Source: Candidatus Woesebacteria bacterium (lineage in GTDB: Bacteria > Patescibacteriota > Microgenomatia > UBA1406 > GWC2-37-13). From it: 7,887 bases of DNA. The notes beneath the pieces are model-generated. The model searched no databases. It was given only the letters and a program-made list of their open reading frames with translations, and was not told the origin of the DNA. Position 1 is the first letter of the stretch, and each line of letters starts with the position of its first letter. Below, in pieces: positions 1-6,090 of the stretch. A program made the position numbers and the translations under genes. The stretch covers positions 1 through 7,887 of the forward strand of contig JAGOLU010000039.1 of NCBI GenBank assembly GCA_017993865.1, in the 5' to 3' direction.

Positions 1-987
1 TTTCCACACCATTTCTCCATTATAAAGACTGCGAATATCGGTAATGCCATAGCGCATCATGACAAGACGATCTAGACCAAATCCGAACGCGAACCCGCTC
101 CACTGGGTTGAATCTATTCCACAGTTTTGTAGCAAATGTGGGTGAGTCATGCCGGCCCCTACTACTTCTAGCCAACCGCGATATTTGCACACTGCGCATC
201 CTTTGCCGTGGCAGAGTTGGCACTGGATATCCATACCAACACCTGGCTCCACCTGAGGATAATATTTACACCGAAACCGCGTTACAGTGTTATCACCATA
301 CAAAAATTTTGCAAATCCTTCCAGCGTTGCCTTCAAATGCCCCATATGAATACCCTTGTCAACAACCAATCCTTCTAGTTGATAAAAAATAGCATTGTTC
401 GATGCGTTGGTACTTTCGTTTCGATAGCATTTTCCGGGTGTGATGATACGGATTGGGAGCTCTTCGGTAGTGAGGCAGCGCGTTTCGACTGATGAAGTAT
501 GAGTGCGCAAAAGGTGTTCGGGCTCACTGATATAAAGCGTGTCCTGAAGATCTCTAGCTGGATGATCGAGAGGAAGGTTGAGCTTATCAAAATTATATTC
601 GTCTGTTTCGATTTCTGGACCTTCGTACACACTATATCCAAGATAACTAAAATATTCATAAATATCGCGAATGACGAGTGAGGTAGGATGGAGATGCCCG
701 ATGGACTGTTTAATACCGGGGAGGGAGGTATCGAAATTCAACAGCTCATTTTTATGCGCTAAGCTCAACTCTTGTCTTTTTTCGGCGATGAGAGAAACGA
801 TCTGTTGTTTATTATTGTTAAGTTCAATGCCAAACTCTTTCCGTTTCTCTGGAGCGAGCGTTTTCATAGACTGCGCATATTTGTTCACTTCACCACTTCT
901 ACCCAAGTATCGAACTTCTATTTCTTCAAGTGCTTTAGGTGTAGATACAGATTTAATCGATTCTAGGATTTTGGTAAGGTCGAGCAT
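1..987 (-). CDS. pheS: Phenylalanyl-tRNA synthetase alpha subunit, C-terminus cut by window edge
   Basis: The frame is open from ATG at 987-985 to base 1 (329 codons, no stop). PheS is the catalytic subunit of the cytoplasmic alpha2beta2 enzyme that charges tRNA-Phe. Residues 1 to about 90 are the charged helical N-terminal arm. The class II core follows: GHLHP near 97-101, the DHPARD loop at 141-146, motif 2 with FYQLEG at 201-206, and motif 3 with GFGLDRL at 302-308. Four cysteines (C256, C259, C264, C267; CX2C-X4-CX2C) form a knuckle also known in Firmicutes-type PheS. The segment usually written FPFTEPS reads YYPQVEPG here, a mild divergence. Compared with 327 residues in E. coli, few residues should be missing. 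A TATAAT box sits 7 nt before the ATG and there is no Shine-Dalgarno. pheT probably follows off the window (inference). Confidence 0.96.
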   Translation of the reverse strand, partial: MLDLTKILESIKSVSTPKALEEIEVRYLGRSGEVNKYAQSMKTLAPEKRKEFGIELNNNKQQIVSLIAEKRQELSLAHKNELLNFDTSLPGIKQSIGHLHPTSLVIRDIYEYFSYLGYSVYEGPEIETDEYNFDKLNLPLDHPARDLQDTLYISEPEHLLRTHTSSVETRCLTTEELPIRIITPGKCYRNESTNASNNAIFYQLEGLVVDKGIHMGHLKATLEGFAKFLYGDNTVTRFRCKYYPQVEPGVGMDIQCQLCHGKGCAVCKYRGWLEVVGAGMTHPHLLQNCGIDSTQWSGFAFGFGLDRLVMMRYGITDIRSLYNGEMVWK

Positions 988-994
988 GCTAAAT

Positions 995-1000
995 ATTATA
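995..1000 (-). promoter_or_regulatory. -10 box for pheS, probably giving a leaderless transcript
   Basis: A perfect TATAAT on the minus strand lies seven bases upstream of the pheS ATG, so transcription would begin at or within a base or two of the start codon. No good -35 hexamer is visible at 16-18 bp. The call rests on the -10 match, its position, and the absence of a ribosome binding site. The box sits in a 61-bp divergent intergenic region shared with the promoter of the plus-strand gene. Confidence 0.5.
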
Positions 1001-1033
1001 CAAAGAAAGTACGGAAAGAAGCTGGGGAAATAT

Positions 1034-1042
1034 TGATATACT
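1034..1042 (+). promoter_or_regulatory. Extended -10 for the plus-strand unknown gene
   Basis: TGATATACT (TGn plus TATACT, 5 of 6 to consensus) ends six bases before the GTG start at 1049, again placing the transcript start at the start codon. No clear -35 is seen, which an extended -10 can partly compensate for. The in-frame TGA at 1034-1036 overlaps this element and closes the reading frame upstream, so GTG 1049 is the only likely start. Confidence 0.5.
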
Positions 1043-1048
1043 AACACT

Positions 1049-1699
1049 GTGGACAACCCCGTCTTTCAAAACTTCAAAAAGGCAAGCAACAAACAACTGC
1101 TAGAGCTTAAACCAAGCGATATTGAGCTATTCGCGCGCGATGAAATTCCCGAAAACTACACATTAGTCGCTTCCCCAACGGAAGAAGTCCTGCAGGCAAT
1201 ACACCGAGTCGCCGAGAAATGCCCGAATTATGTGAGAGGTCAGTATTGGTACCCAGACTCAGAAGTCCATCTGACAATGATCGGAAATATGAGTGTGTCG
1301 ACAAATGTCGAACGCATGGTGGGTGCAGTAAGGAGTGCAATTCAGCGGATAATTCCAGAATTTCGTATGCTTGGCGTGGCAAGTAACATGCACGCCGTTT
1401 CTCTCTCCTGCTATCCACAGAACTTTTCACTATATGAGTTTAGACAGCGTGTTAGATCTTTCATCAGTAATCCGAGTGATGACTACACTGTTCACTTGCA
1501 GGAATATGAGTATATGGGGTGGGTTAATTGTATGCGCTATCTCCGAAGACCGACCGATGCAGAACTTGCGGAGTTCAGATTGCTCATGCCAGATGACTTC
1601 GGCATATTTAAACCAACAAAACTACACCTATATAAAAACAAGAGTAAAGTGCTGAAAAGTGAGAAGAGGGCGCTTATTGCTGAGTTCGCGCTATGTTAG
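1049..1699 (+). CDS. Unassigned protein, possibly a degenerate 2H phosphoesterase (LigT-like) fold
   Basis: This 216-residue soluble protein starts with GTG; no signal peptide or membrane segment is visible. I do not recognise the family firmly. The pattern resembles the 2H phosphoesterase/RNA-ligase-like fold: a first strand (YTLVASP, about 37-43), a motif VHLTMIGN (about 73-80) like the first HxT motif, and a final strand KLHLYKNKSKVL near 191-202. The place where a second HxT would fall instead reads WVNCMRYL (about 158-165), so one catalytic His appears to be missing. It could be a binding protein, an inactive relative or an unrelated fold. It is the only plus-strand gene among minus-strand translation genes. 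Its TAG stop (1697-1699) overlaps the rplT stop tail to tail, and its promoter abuts that of pheS. The gene is secure; the function is weak. Confidence 0.72.
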   Translation: MDNPVFQNFKKASNKQLLELKPSDIELFARDEIPENYTLVASPTEEVLQAIHRVAEKCPNYVRGQYWYPDSEVHLTMIGNMSVSTNVERMVGAVRSAIQRIIPEFRMLGVASNMHAVSLSCYPQNFSLYEFRQRVRSFISNPSDDYTVHLQEYEYMGWVNCMRYLRRPTDAELAEFRLLMPDDFGIFKPTKLHLYKNKSKVLKSEKRALIAEFALC

Positions 1700-2043
1700 G
1701 CTTTTACCTGTTTTACCACATCTGCGAAGGCTTGTGGGTACTCCACAACCATTTGCGCAAGAACCTTGCGGTCAAGCTCGACCTTTTTATCTTTAAGAGC
1801 TTTAATAAAAAGACTGTAATTCATTCCTTCTTCGCGAACCGCCGCATTAAGTCGAGTAATCCAGAGAGCACGAAAATCGCGTTTGCGAAGTTTGCGTCCG
1901 TGGAAAGCGTACTGACCCGCATGTAGGACCGCTTCGGTCGCTTTTTTGATCTGTTTGCGACGGGTCATCCGGTAGCCCTTTGCGAGCTGCAAGACCTTTT
2001 TGTGATTTTTTCTTGTTTGTATACCGCCTTTGACACGAACCAT
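1696..2043 (-). CDS. rplT: Large ribosomal subunit protein bL20
   Basis: This basic 115-residue protein is an early 23S rRNA-binding assembly protein of the 50S subunit. It matches bL20 from end to end: N-terminal MVRVKGG with the extended basic arm, KKVLQLAKGYR near 15-25, AGQYAFHGRKLRKRDFR near 42-58, LWITRLNAA near 60-68, and the helical C-terminal domain with VELDRKVLA near 88-96. Length is typical. It is last in the thrS-infC-rpmI-rplT series, 44 bp after rpmI. No Shine-Dalgarno precedes the ATG. Its TAA overlaps the stop codon of the convergent gene, and no terminator hairpin is visible there, so its transcript probably runs antisense into that gene. bL20 represses its own operon in E. 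coli and B. subtilis; I could not identify the RNA site here. Confidence 0.97.
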   Translation of the reverse strand: MVRVKGGIQTRKNHKKVLQLAKGYRMTRRKQIKKATEAVLHAGQYAFHGRKLRKRDFRALWITRLNAAVREEGMNYSLFIKALKDKKVELDRKVLAQMVVEYPQAFADVVKQVKA

Positions 2044-2087
2044 AGAATTTAGTACAAATTATCGAAACACAACGTATCGAGCCATAA

Positions 2088-2288
2088 TTATTGCAAACCC
2101 AAGAGTTGCTTAATCTTTTTGCCGTGTTGACCGGTTACTTCTTTCATCTGCTTCAATCTGCGTATTTGATTTTTACTTTTACCCGAACGCAAATGACGTA
2201 TTGTGTGGCTCCGATGCAATATCTTACCGGTACCAGTGACCTTGAACCTTTTTGAGGCGCCTTTGTGGGTTCGATGTTTATTTTTCAT
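2088..2288 (-). CDS. rpmI: Large ribosomal subunit protein bL35
   Basis: This very basic 66-residue protein of the 50S subunit has the bL35 signature THKGASKRFKVTGTGKI at residues 8-24 and a C-terminal KKIKQLLGL matching the family's KRIKQMLP ending. Length is normal (usually 64-67). The gene lies between infC (27 bp upstream) and rplT (44 bp downstream), the standard order. No Shine-Dalgarno lies before the ATG. An extended -10 element in the infC-rpmI gap could give rpmI and rplT a separate promoter. Confidence 0.97.
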   Translation of the reverse strand: MKNKHRTHKGASKRFKVTGTGKILHRSHTIRHLRSGKSKNQIRRLKQMKEVTGQHGKKIKQLLGLQ

Positions 2289-2304
2289 AGCGTAATAGGT
2301 AGAT

Positions 2305-2332
2305 ATTATACCATTTCATTTCTTCCGTGCAA
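2305..2332 (-). promoter_or_regulatory. Possible internal promoter for rpmI-rplT
   Basis: On the minus strand TGGTATAAT, a perfect extended -10, occupies 2305-2313 in the gap between infC and rpmI. A weak -35, TTGCAC (2327-2332, 3 of 6), lies 16 bp upstream inside the end of infC. The predicted start is near 2298, about ten bases before the rpmI ATG. Such a promoter would let ribosomal proteins be made independently of thrC and thrS. Confidence 0.5.
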
Positions 2333-2861
2333 CTACGGCGCGGACAACACGGCCTTCTATACGAGGCTCTTTAGAAACATTAACTTCTCCAAGAGCGAGA
2401 ATGAACTTGCGCATATGGTCGACAGCCATGGGGATACGCCCCATTTGACGACCAACGAGCTTCATATTTATGCGAACCTGATTGCCATCGCTTAAAAACT
2501 CTTTTGTTTTCTCAATGAGTCTTGTCTCGTCTGCAATACCCATAAAAAGTGAGATGGGTACATCCTTCACTGTGCTTTTGCGGACACCTTTTTTCGCCTC
2601 TTTTTCTTTCTTTGATTCTTGATATAAGAATTTCTTGAAATCAATTATTTTTGCAACGGGTGGTTTGGCATGGGCGGATATAAGCACCAGATCAAGCCCT
2701 CCCATATCTTGAGCTTTTTGAAGAGCCTCTTGTTTAGACAAGACCCCAATTTGTGCTCCTTGCGCGTCTATCACGCGAAGCTCGGGAGCCTCTATGCGTA
2801 AATTGATTGAGTAGTACTTACGGGGTGTTCGTTGGAAGTTGCGTCTAGGTGCGATTCTCAA
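2316..2861 (-). CDS. infC: Translation initiation factor IF-3, TTG start
   Basis: IF-3 binds the 30S subunit, prevents premature 50S joining and proofreads the start codon. The 181 residues show the N-domain (YYSINLRIEAPELRVID 16-32, IGVLSKQEAL 38-47, LDLVLISAHAKPPVAKIIDFKKF 56-78), a lysine-rich linker (about 79-96), and the C-domain (VKDVPISLFMGIADETR 98-114, MKLVGRQMGR 133-142, RIEGRVVRAVVARKK 167-181). No ATG lies upstream of the conserved region. TTG at 2861-2859 is the best start, with CTG at 2867-2865 and ATC at 2855-2853 as alternatives, and an in-frame TAA at 2873-2871 closes the frame. Non-AUG starts are a known hallmark of infC (AUU in E. coli) and support autoregulation. It overlaps the end of thrS by 17 bp, suggesting coupled translation. 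No Shine-Dalgarno is visible. Confidence 0.96.
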   Translation of the reverse strand: MRIAPRRNFQRTPRKYYSINLRIEAPELRVIDAQGAQIGVLSKQEALQKAQDMGGLDLVLISAHAKPPVAKIIDFKKFLYQESKKEKEAKKGVRKSTVKDVPISLFMGIADETRLIEKTKEFLSDGNQVRINMKLVGRQMGRIPMAVDHMRKFILALGEVNVSKEPRIEGRVVRAVVARKK

Positions 2862-4593
2862 TGTCAGAAATTAATTGTTGAATAAACGAATCAACGGATA
2901 CCACGCCAAGATCCTTTCCTTCACGCGTGCGTACCGAGATCGTTTTTGATTCCAGTTCTTTATCCCCCATTATACCCATGTACGGCACCTTTTGCAATGT
3001 TTGATGGCGAATTTTTGCGCCGATACTCTTTGCGTCTGCATCAAGTTCTACGCGGATTCCTTTCGATCTAAAGATGTCTAAAACTTGTTGTGCGTAGGCA
3101 ACATGGGTTTCTCCCAGTGGGAGGAGAGACACTTGCACAGGAGCGAGCCATAACGGGAATGCGCCTGCGTAATGCTCGATAAGGAACGCCATGAAACGCT
3201 CATGCACAGAGAGAGGTGCTCGATGAATCACAAAAACATCATTATTCTCGGCACCAGTATTATCAGTATACTTGAGTCCGAATCGGCCCTTTGCCGCAAA
3301 ATCAAGCTGAATGGTCGACATCGTTTCTTCTCTCCCGACTGCCGATCTAAACTGAACATCTACCTTAGGTCCATAGAATGCTGCCTCATTCGCAATTTCC
3401 TTGAAAGGAAGGTTCATTTCAGTTAGAAGTTCACGAATGACTTGTTCGGAATAGGCCCAATTCTGTGGTTCGTCGATATATTTATCAGTATGTTCTGGGC
3501 TCCAAAGCGATAAGCGGAACCAATAGTCCTTGAGATTAAAAATAGAGAAGTATTCGAGTGTGAGATCAATCACTTTCTTGAACTCATCCTTAATCTGGTC
3601 TTTGCGACAATAAATATGCGCATCATTCATCGCCATGCCTCGTACACGCAGTAACCCCGATAATGTGCCTGAGAGTTCGTTTCGATAGCAGATGCCATAT
3701 TCTGCGAGTCTCAGAGGCATATCTCGATAGCTTCGTGGTTTTTGACAAAAAATGCGATGGTGATGAGGGCAATTCATTGCCTTTAGGTAGTAGGTGCCGT
3801 CATCCATAATCATAGGTGGATACATGCTGTCTTTATAGTAAGGCAAATGACCAGATGTAGTAAAGAGCTCCTCTTTGGCAATGTGAGGTGTCACGACACG
3901 CTGATACCCATATTCGAGCTCTTTTTGACGTGCAAGTTTTTCAATTTCGTCGCGCACTATGGTTCCTTTTGGCAACCACATAACGAGCCCTTTTCCGACC
4001 ATGTCATCAATAAAAAAGAGCTCAAGATCAGTTCCGAGTTTACGATGATCCCGCTTTTTCGCCTCAACCAACATTGTGAGGTAATCCTCTAGCTCTTTCT
4101 TTGTCTCAAATGCCGTGCCATAAATCCTGGTGAGCATCTTGTTCTTCTCGCTTCCCCGCCAATACGCTCCTGCGACGGACATTAATTTGAAGAATCTAAG
4201 ATTTTTATATGGCTCGTTGTCATGACCACCACGACACAGATCGACAAATTGTCCTGATTGATATACCGTAATTTTCTCTCCTTTTTCCGCTAATTCGTTG
4301 ATGAGCTCCAGTTTGTATGGATTGTCCTTAAACAGTTCTTGTGCCTCTAACACCGTTACCTCCCTACCTTCGAATGAGCGCCACTCTTGCACTACCTTCT
4401 CCATTGTATTTTCTATACGTTTGAAATCAGATTCAGAAATTGTTTCATCCCCAAAATCAAAGTCATAGTAAAAACCATCATCAGTTGCGGGGCCGATGGT
4501 AGCCAAGGCATTAGGCCACAATGTAGTGACTGCGGCTGCAAGTAGGTGTGCGCAACTGTGTCGCAGGCTGGGAAGGTCAGATGATTGGGACAT
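2845..4593 (-). CDS. thrS: Threonyl-tRNA synthetase lacking the TGS domain
   Basis: This class II enzyme charges tRNA-Thr in the cytoplasm. It has 582 residues against 642 in E. coli; the missing part matches the N-terminal TGS domain, because the protein begins directly in the editing domain. Editing residues are present: HSCAH (H12, H16) and C120-x3-H124. The catalytic core has the zinc ligands C275 (MNCPHH), H326 (DAHIYC) and H457 (VIHRAP), motif 2 YRNELSGTLSGLLRVRG (303-319), and motif 3 around HRAPLSVHERF (457-467). The anticodon-binding domain follows (WLAPVQV 482-488 to the end). The next possible upstream start would run into the 50-bp gap after thrC, where I see no TGS-like sequence. 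There is no Shine-Dalgarno. It follows thrC and overlaps infC by 17 bp, so thrC-thrS-infC-rpmI-rplT probably forms one transcription unit. Confidence 0.97.
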   Translation of the reverse strand: MSQSSDLPSLRHSCAHLLAAAVTTLWPNALATIGPATDDGFYYDFDFGDETISESDFKRIENTMEKVVQEWRSFEGREVTVLEAQELFKDNPYKLELINELAEKGEKITVYQSGQFVDLCRGGHDNEPYKNLRFFKLMSVAGAYWRGSEKNKMLTRIYGTAFETKKELEDYLTMLVEAKKRDHRKLGTDLELFFIDDMVGKGLVMWLPKGTIVRDEIEKLARQKELEYGYQRVVTPHIAKEELFTTSGHLPYYKDSMYPPMIMDDGTYYLKAMNCPHHHRIFCQKPRSYRDMPLRLAEYGICYRNELSGTLSGLLRVRGMAMNDAHIYCRKDQIKDEFKKVIDLTLEYFSIFNLKDYWFRLSLWSPEHTDKYIDEPQNWAYSEQVIRELLTEMNLPFKEIANEAAFYGPKVDVQFRSAVGREETMSTIQLDFAAKGRFGLKYTDNTGAENNDVFVIHRAPLSVHERFMAFLIEHYAGAFPLWLAPVQVSLLPLGETHVAYAQQVLDIFRSKGIRVELDADAKSIGAKIRHQTLQKVPYMGIMGDKELESKTISVRTREGKDLGVVSVDSFIQQLISDIENRT

Positions 4594-4643
4594 GAGTACG
4601 TAAAATAAGAAATGATGAACGTATAAACGAGCACATTATTGCT

Positions 4644-5936
4644 CTACTTGTCGGAGAATTCTTTAATAATCAGAGACTTAAACATATCATAGTCGTTTGG
4701 AATTGTCATTGCACGCGATTTCTTCTTCCGCCATTGGGCGAGTAGGGCTTGGTCATCTACATGGATACCCGCTTGTCGGTGAATCTCTTCTGCAAATTTT
4801 TGTGGAGAAGAAGTGGTCACGATAACAATGTTTGTGTTTTTTGTCGCTATCGAGTCTGCAACAACCCACGCGCGTGCGGTGCCGGGTTCGGTAAGATAGT
4901 TGTACTCGTGCCACACGGACTGCATCATGTGAACAGCCTTGGAATCTCCCACAGAGTGTGCTTCGAATAATTCTGTAAATCGTTTGTGTGAGTAACCGCA
5001 GAAATGCAATATCCGAGGGAAATTGGTGAAATTCTTGTGCTCAATCAGCGTGATTTGATCTGGAGTGTAATCACGCCCATTATATTTACCAGTTTTGTGG
5101 TATTTCGAAATAAAGTTCTCAACAGGTGTCGCGAGGACAATTTTGTCGAAAGGAATGCCCATGAGCTGTGCGATCAGCGCGGTGGTCGAATTCCCAAAGT
5201 TATTGGTTGGTATGACAAGTGTTGCGGTGCTTGGATACATCTGCGCATACAAATACACAAAATATATTATCTGCGGAATTAATCTCCCGACATTTATAGA
5301 GTTGGCAGAAGTAATTCCCAATTTCTCGAGATCATGATCGGCAAAAGCTTGACGCACAAGTCGATGACAATCTGCATACGACCCGTCAACCTCAATGGCG
5401 AGCACATTTTTGCCTATCCGCAAGAGCTGCTCTCGCTTCAATCGATTTTTTAGTTGTTTTGAAAAAAGCAAAATTGCTTTTGAGTCGTCTATGTCTGTGT
5501 AACTATGGCCTAAGGCTATTCCGGTATCTCCAGAAGTAGCCATAAGCAGCTTGATCGCTCGCTTTTTTTTACGCATGAAGGTTTTCATGGTGTGGGCAAG
5601 AATCTTTGCAGCTACATCTTTAAATGACATGGTCGGGCCATGGAAAAGCTCAAGCACCTTATATCCACCAACCTCTATCAAAGGTATTGGAAATGAGATA
5701 GCGTCACGGACTATTTGCTCAATCTCGCTTTTGCTTAGCTCGTCATGAAGCCATTTGTGGAGGGTTAACGTGGCTATGTCGTGGAGCGACATGTGTGGTA
5801 TCTTCTCTAGCTCTTCTTTAGTAAATTGAGGTATTTTCTCGGGCACATACATGCCGCCGTCTGGTGCGAGACCCACAAAAATGGCATCTTCGAAACTAAC
5901 GGGTGCCGATCGTTTGTTAAGGCTGGTGAACTTCAT
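4644..5936 (-). CDS. thrC: Threonine synthase-like PLP enzyme, divergent
   Basis: Threonine synthase makes threonine from O-phosphohomoserine using pyridoxal phosphate. The 430 residues fit the long bacterial (E. coli-type) form: N-terminal SFEDAIFVGLAPDGGMYVPE (14-33), ELFHGPTMSFKD with the probable PLP lysine K106, ATSGDTG (133-139), and NSINVGRLIPQ (212-222). Three usually conserved sites differ from my memory of the family. The GNFGN-type loop reads TNNFGN (244-249), the SxAMD-type segment reads LIEHKNFTNFPR (297-308), and the HTAVG-type segment reads EPGTARAW (350-357). It may be a fast-evolving ThrC or an enzyme with another substrate. The ATG at 5936 gives the standard N-terminus; there is no Shine-Dalgarno. 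It lies 50 bp upstream of thrS, downstream of the possible attenuator. Confidence 0.88.
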   Translation of the reverse strand: MKFTSLNKRSAPVSFEDAIFVGLAPDGGMYVPEKIPQFTKEELEKIPHMSLHDIATLTLHKWLHDELSKSEIEQIVRDAISFPIPLIEVGGYKVLELFHGPTMSFKDVAAKILAHTMKTFMRKKKRAIKLLMATSGDTGIALGHSYTDIDDSKAILLFSKQLKNRLKREQLLRIGKNVLAIEVDGSYADCHRLVRQAFADHDLEKLGITSANSINVGRLIPQIIYFVYLYAQMYPSTATLVIPTNNFGNSTTALIAQLMGIPFDKIVLATPVENFISKYHKTGKYNGRDYTPDQITLIEHKNFTNFPRILHFCGYSHKRFTELFEAHSVGDSKAVHMMQSVWHEYNYLTEPGTARAWVVADSIATKNTNIVIVTTSSPQKFAEEIHRQAGIHVDDQALLAQWRKKKSRAMTIPNDYDMFKSLIIKEFSDK

Positions 5937-5975
5937 GTATTATGACAAAATTAGTAATCATCTCTCCAAAAAAAT

Positions 5976-6011
5976 TTGAAAAAACCCCGCTTCCTGCGGG
6001 GTTTGTTTTTT
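5976..6011 (-). terminator. Strong intrinsic terminator (works in both directions by sequence)
   Basis: AAACCCCGC (5982-5990), a TTCCT loop, and GCGGGGTTT (5996-6004) form a perfect 9-bp stem with six GC pairs. On the minus strand the stem runs into TTTTTTC, so it can stop transcripts from trpS or from the promoter at 6091-6119 before thrC. On the plus strand TTTTTT at 6006-6011 follows the stem, so it would also stop rightward transcripts. As read toward thrC it is segment 3:4 of the possible attenuator. Confidence 0.9.
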
Positions 6012-6036
6012 CAGATTTAACAAAACAAACCCCCGC

Positions 6037-6081
6037 TTAAGCAGGAATGGTAAGTTTTGTTGAGAAAGAGAAATGCTTCAT
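6037..6081 (-). CDS. Possible attenuator leader peptide, 14 residues
   Basis: ATG at 6081-6079 opens a 14-codon frame, MKHFSFSTKLTIPA, ending in TAA at 6039-6037. It starts within a few bases of the transcript start predicted from the promoter at 6091-6119, matching the near-leaderless layout of pheS and the unknown gene. Thr codons ACA (6060-6058) and ACC (6051-6049) lie in or just after segment 1. The stop codon lies in segment 2, in the loop of its inner hairpin. A ribosome slowed at Thr codons would free segment 2 for the antiterminator; one reaching the stop would cover it and let the terminator form. Only two Thr codons (plus two Phe and two Ser) are present, far fewer than in the E. 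coli thr leader, so the amino-acid specificity is uncertain and the ORF could be chance. Confidence 0.42.
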   Translation of the reverse strand: MKHFSFSTKLTIPA

Positions 6082-6090
6082 TACATGAGT

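Larger units (their letters stand above)
5976..6084 (-). promoter_or_regulatory. Possible transcription attenuator leader upstream of thrC-thrS
   Basis: Read on the minus strand, three mutually exclusive helices can form. Helix 1:2 pairs AACAAAAC (6061-6054) with GUUUUGUU (6026-6019) around an inner hairpin, 6047-6041 with 6036-6030, that has a UUAA loop. Helix 2:3 pairs 6047-6041 with 5997-5991 and 6033-6022 with 6009-5998: 19 bp interrupted by a 7-nt bulge (6040-6034). Helix 3:4 is the terminator at 5982-6004. Helix 2:3 uses the 5' arm and loop of the terminator, so it acts as an antiterminator. The pairings are seen directly; switching is inferred. An alternative is a standalone small RNA of about 105 nt, or simply a duplicated inverted terminator behind trpS. 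No T-box signature was found. Confidence 0.6.

Noticed and set aside
2044..2087. bL20 autoregulatory site in the rpmI-rplT gap or rpmI leader
   Set aside because: The gap is only 44 bp and I could not identify a bL20-binding mimic of 23S rRNA by eye.
3172..3426. Plus-strand ORFs opposite thrS, thrC, infC and trpS
   Set aside because: They are open only as shadows of strong minus-strand genes, with no recognisable domains or start signals.
4629..4644. Small hairpin GAGCA-CATTAT-TGCTC at the end of thrC
   Set aside because: Five base pairs with no following T-run; not a credible terminator, and thrC-thrS is more likely cotranscribed.
5917..5961. 14-codon ORF (MITNFVIIHEVHQP) preceded by GGAGAG and overlapping the thrC start
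   Set aside because: The purine run directly abuts the ATG with no spacing, so it is not a usable Shine-Dalgarno, and the frame overlaps the well-supported thrC start.
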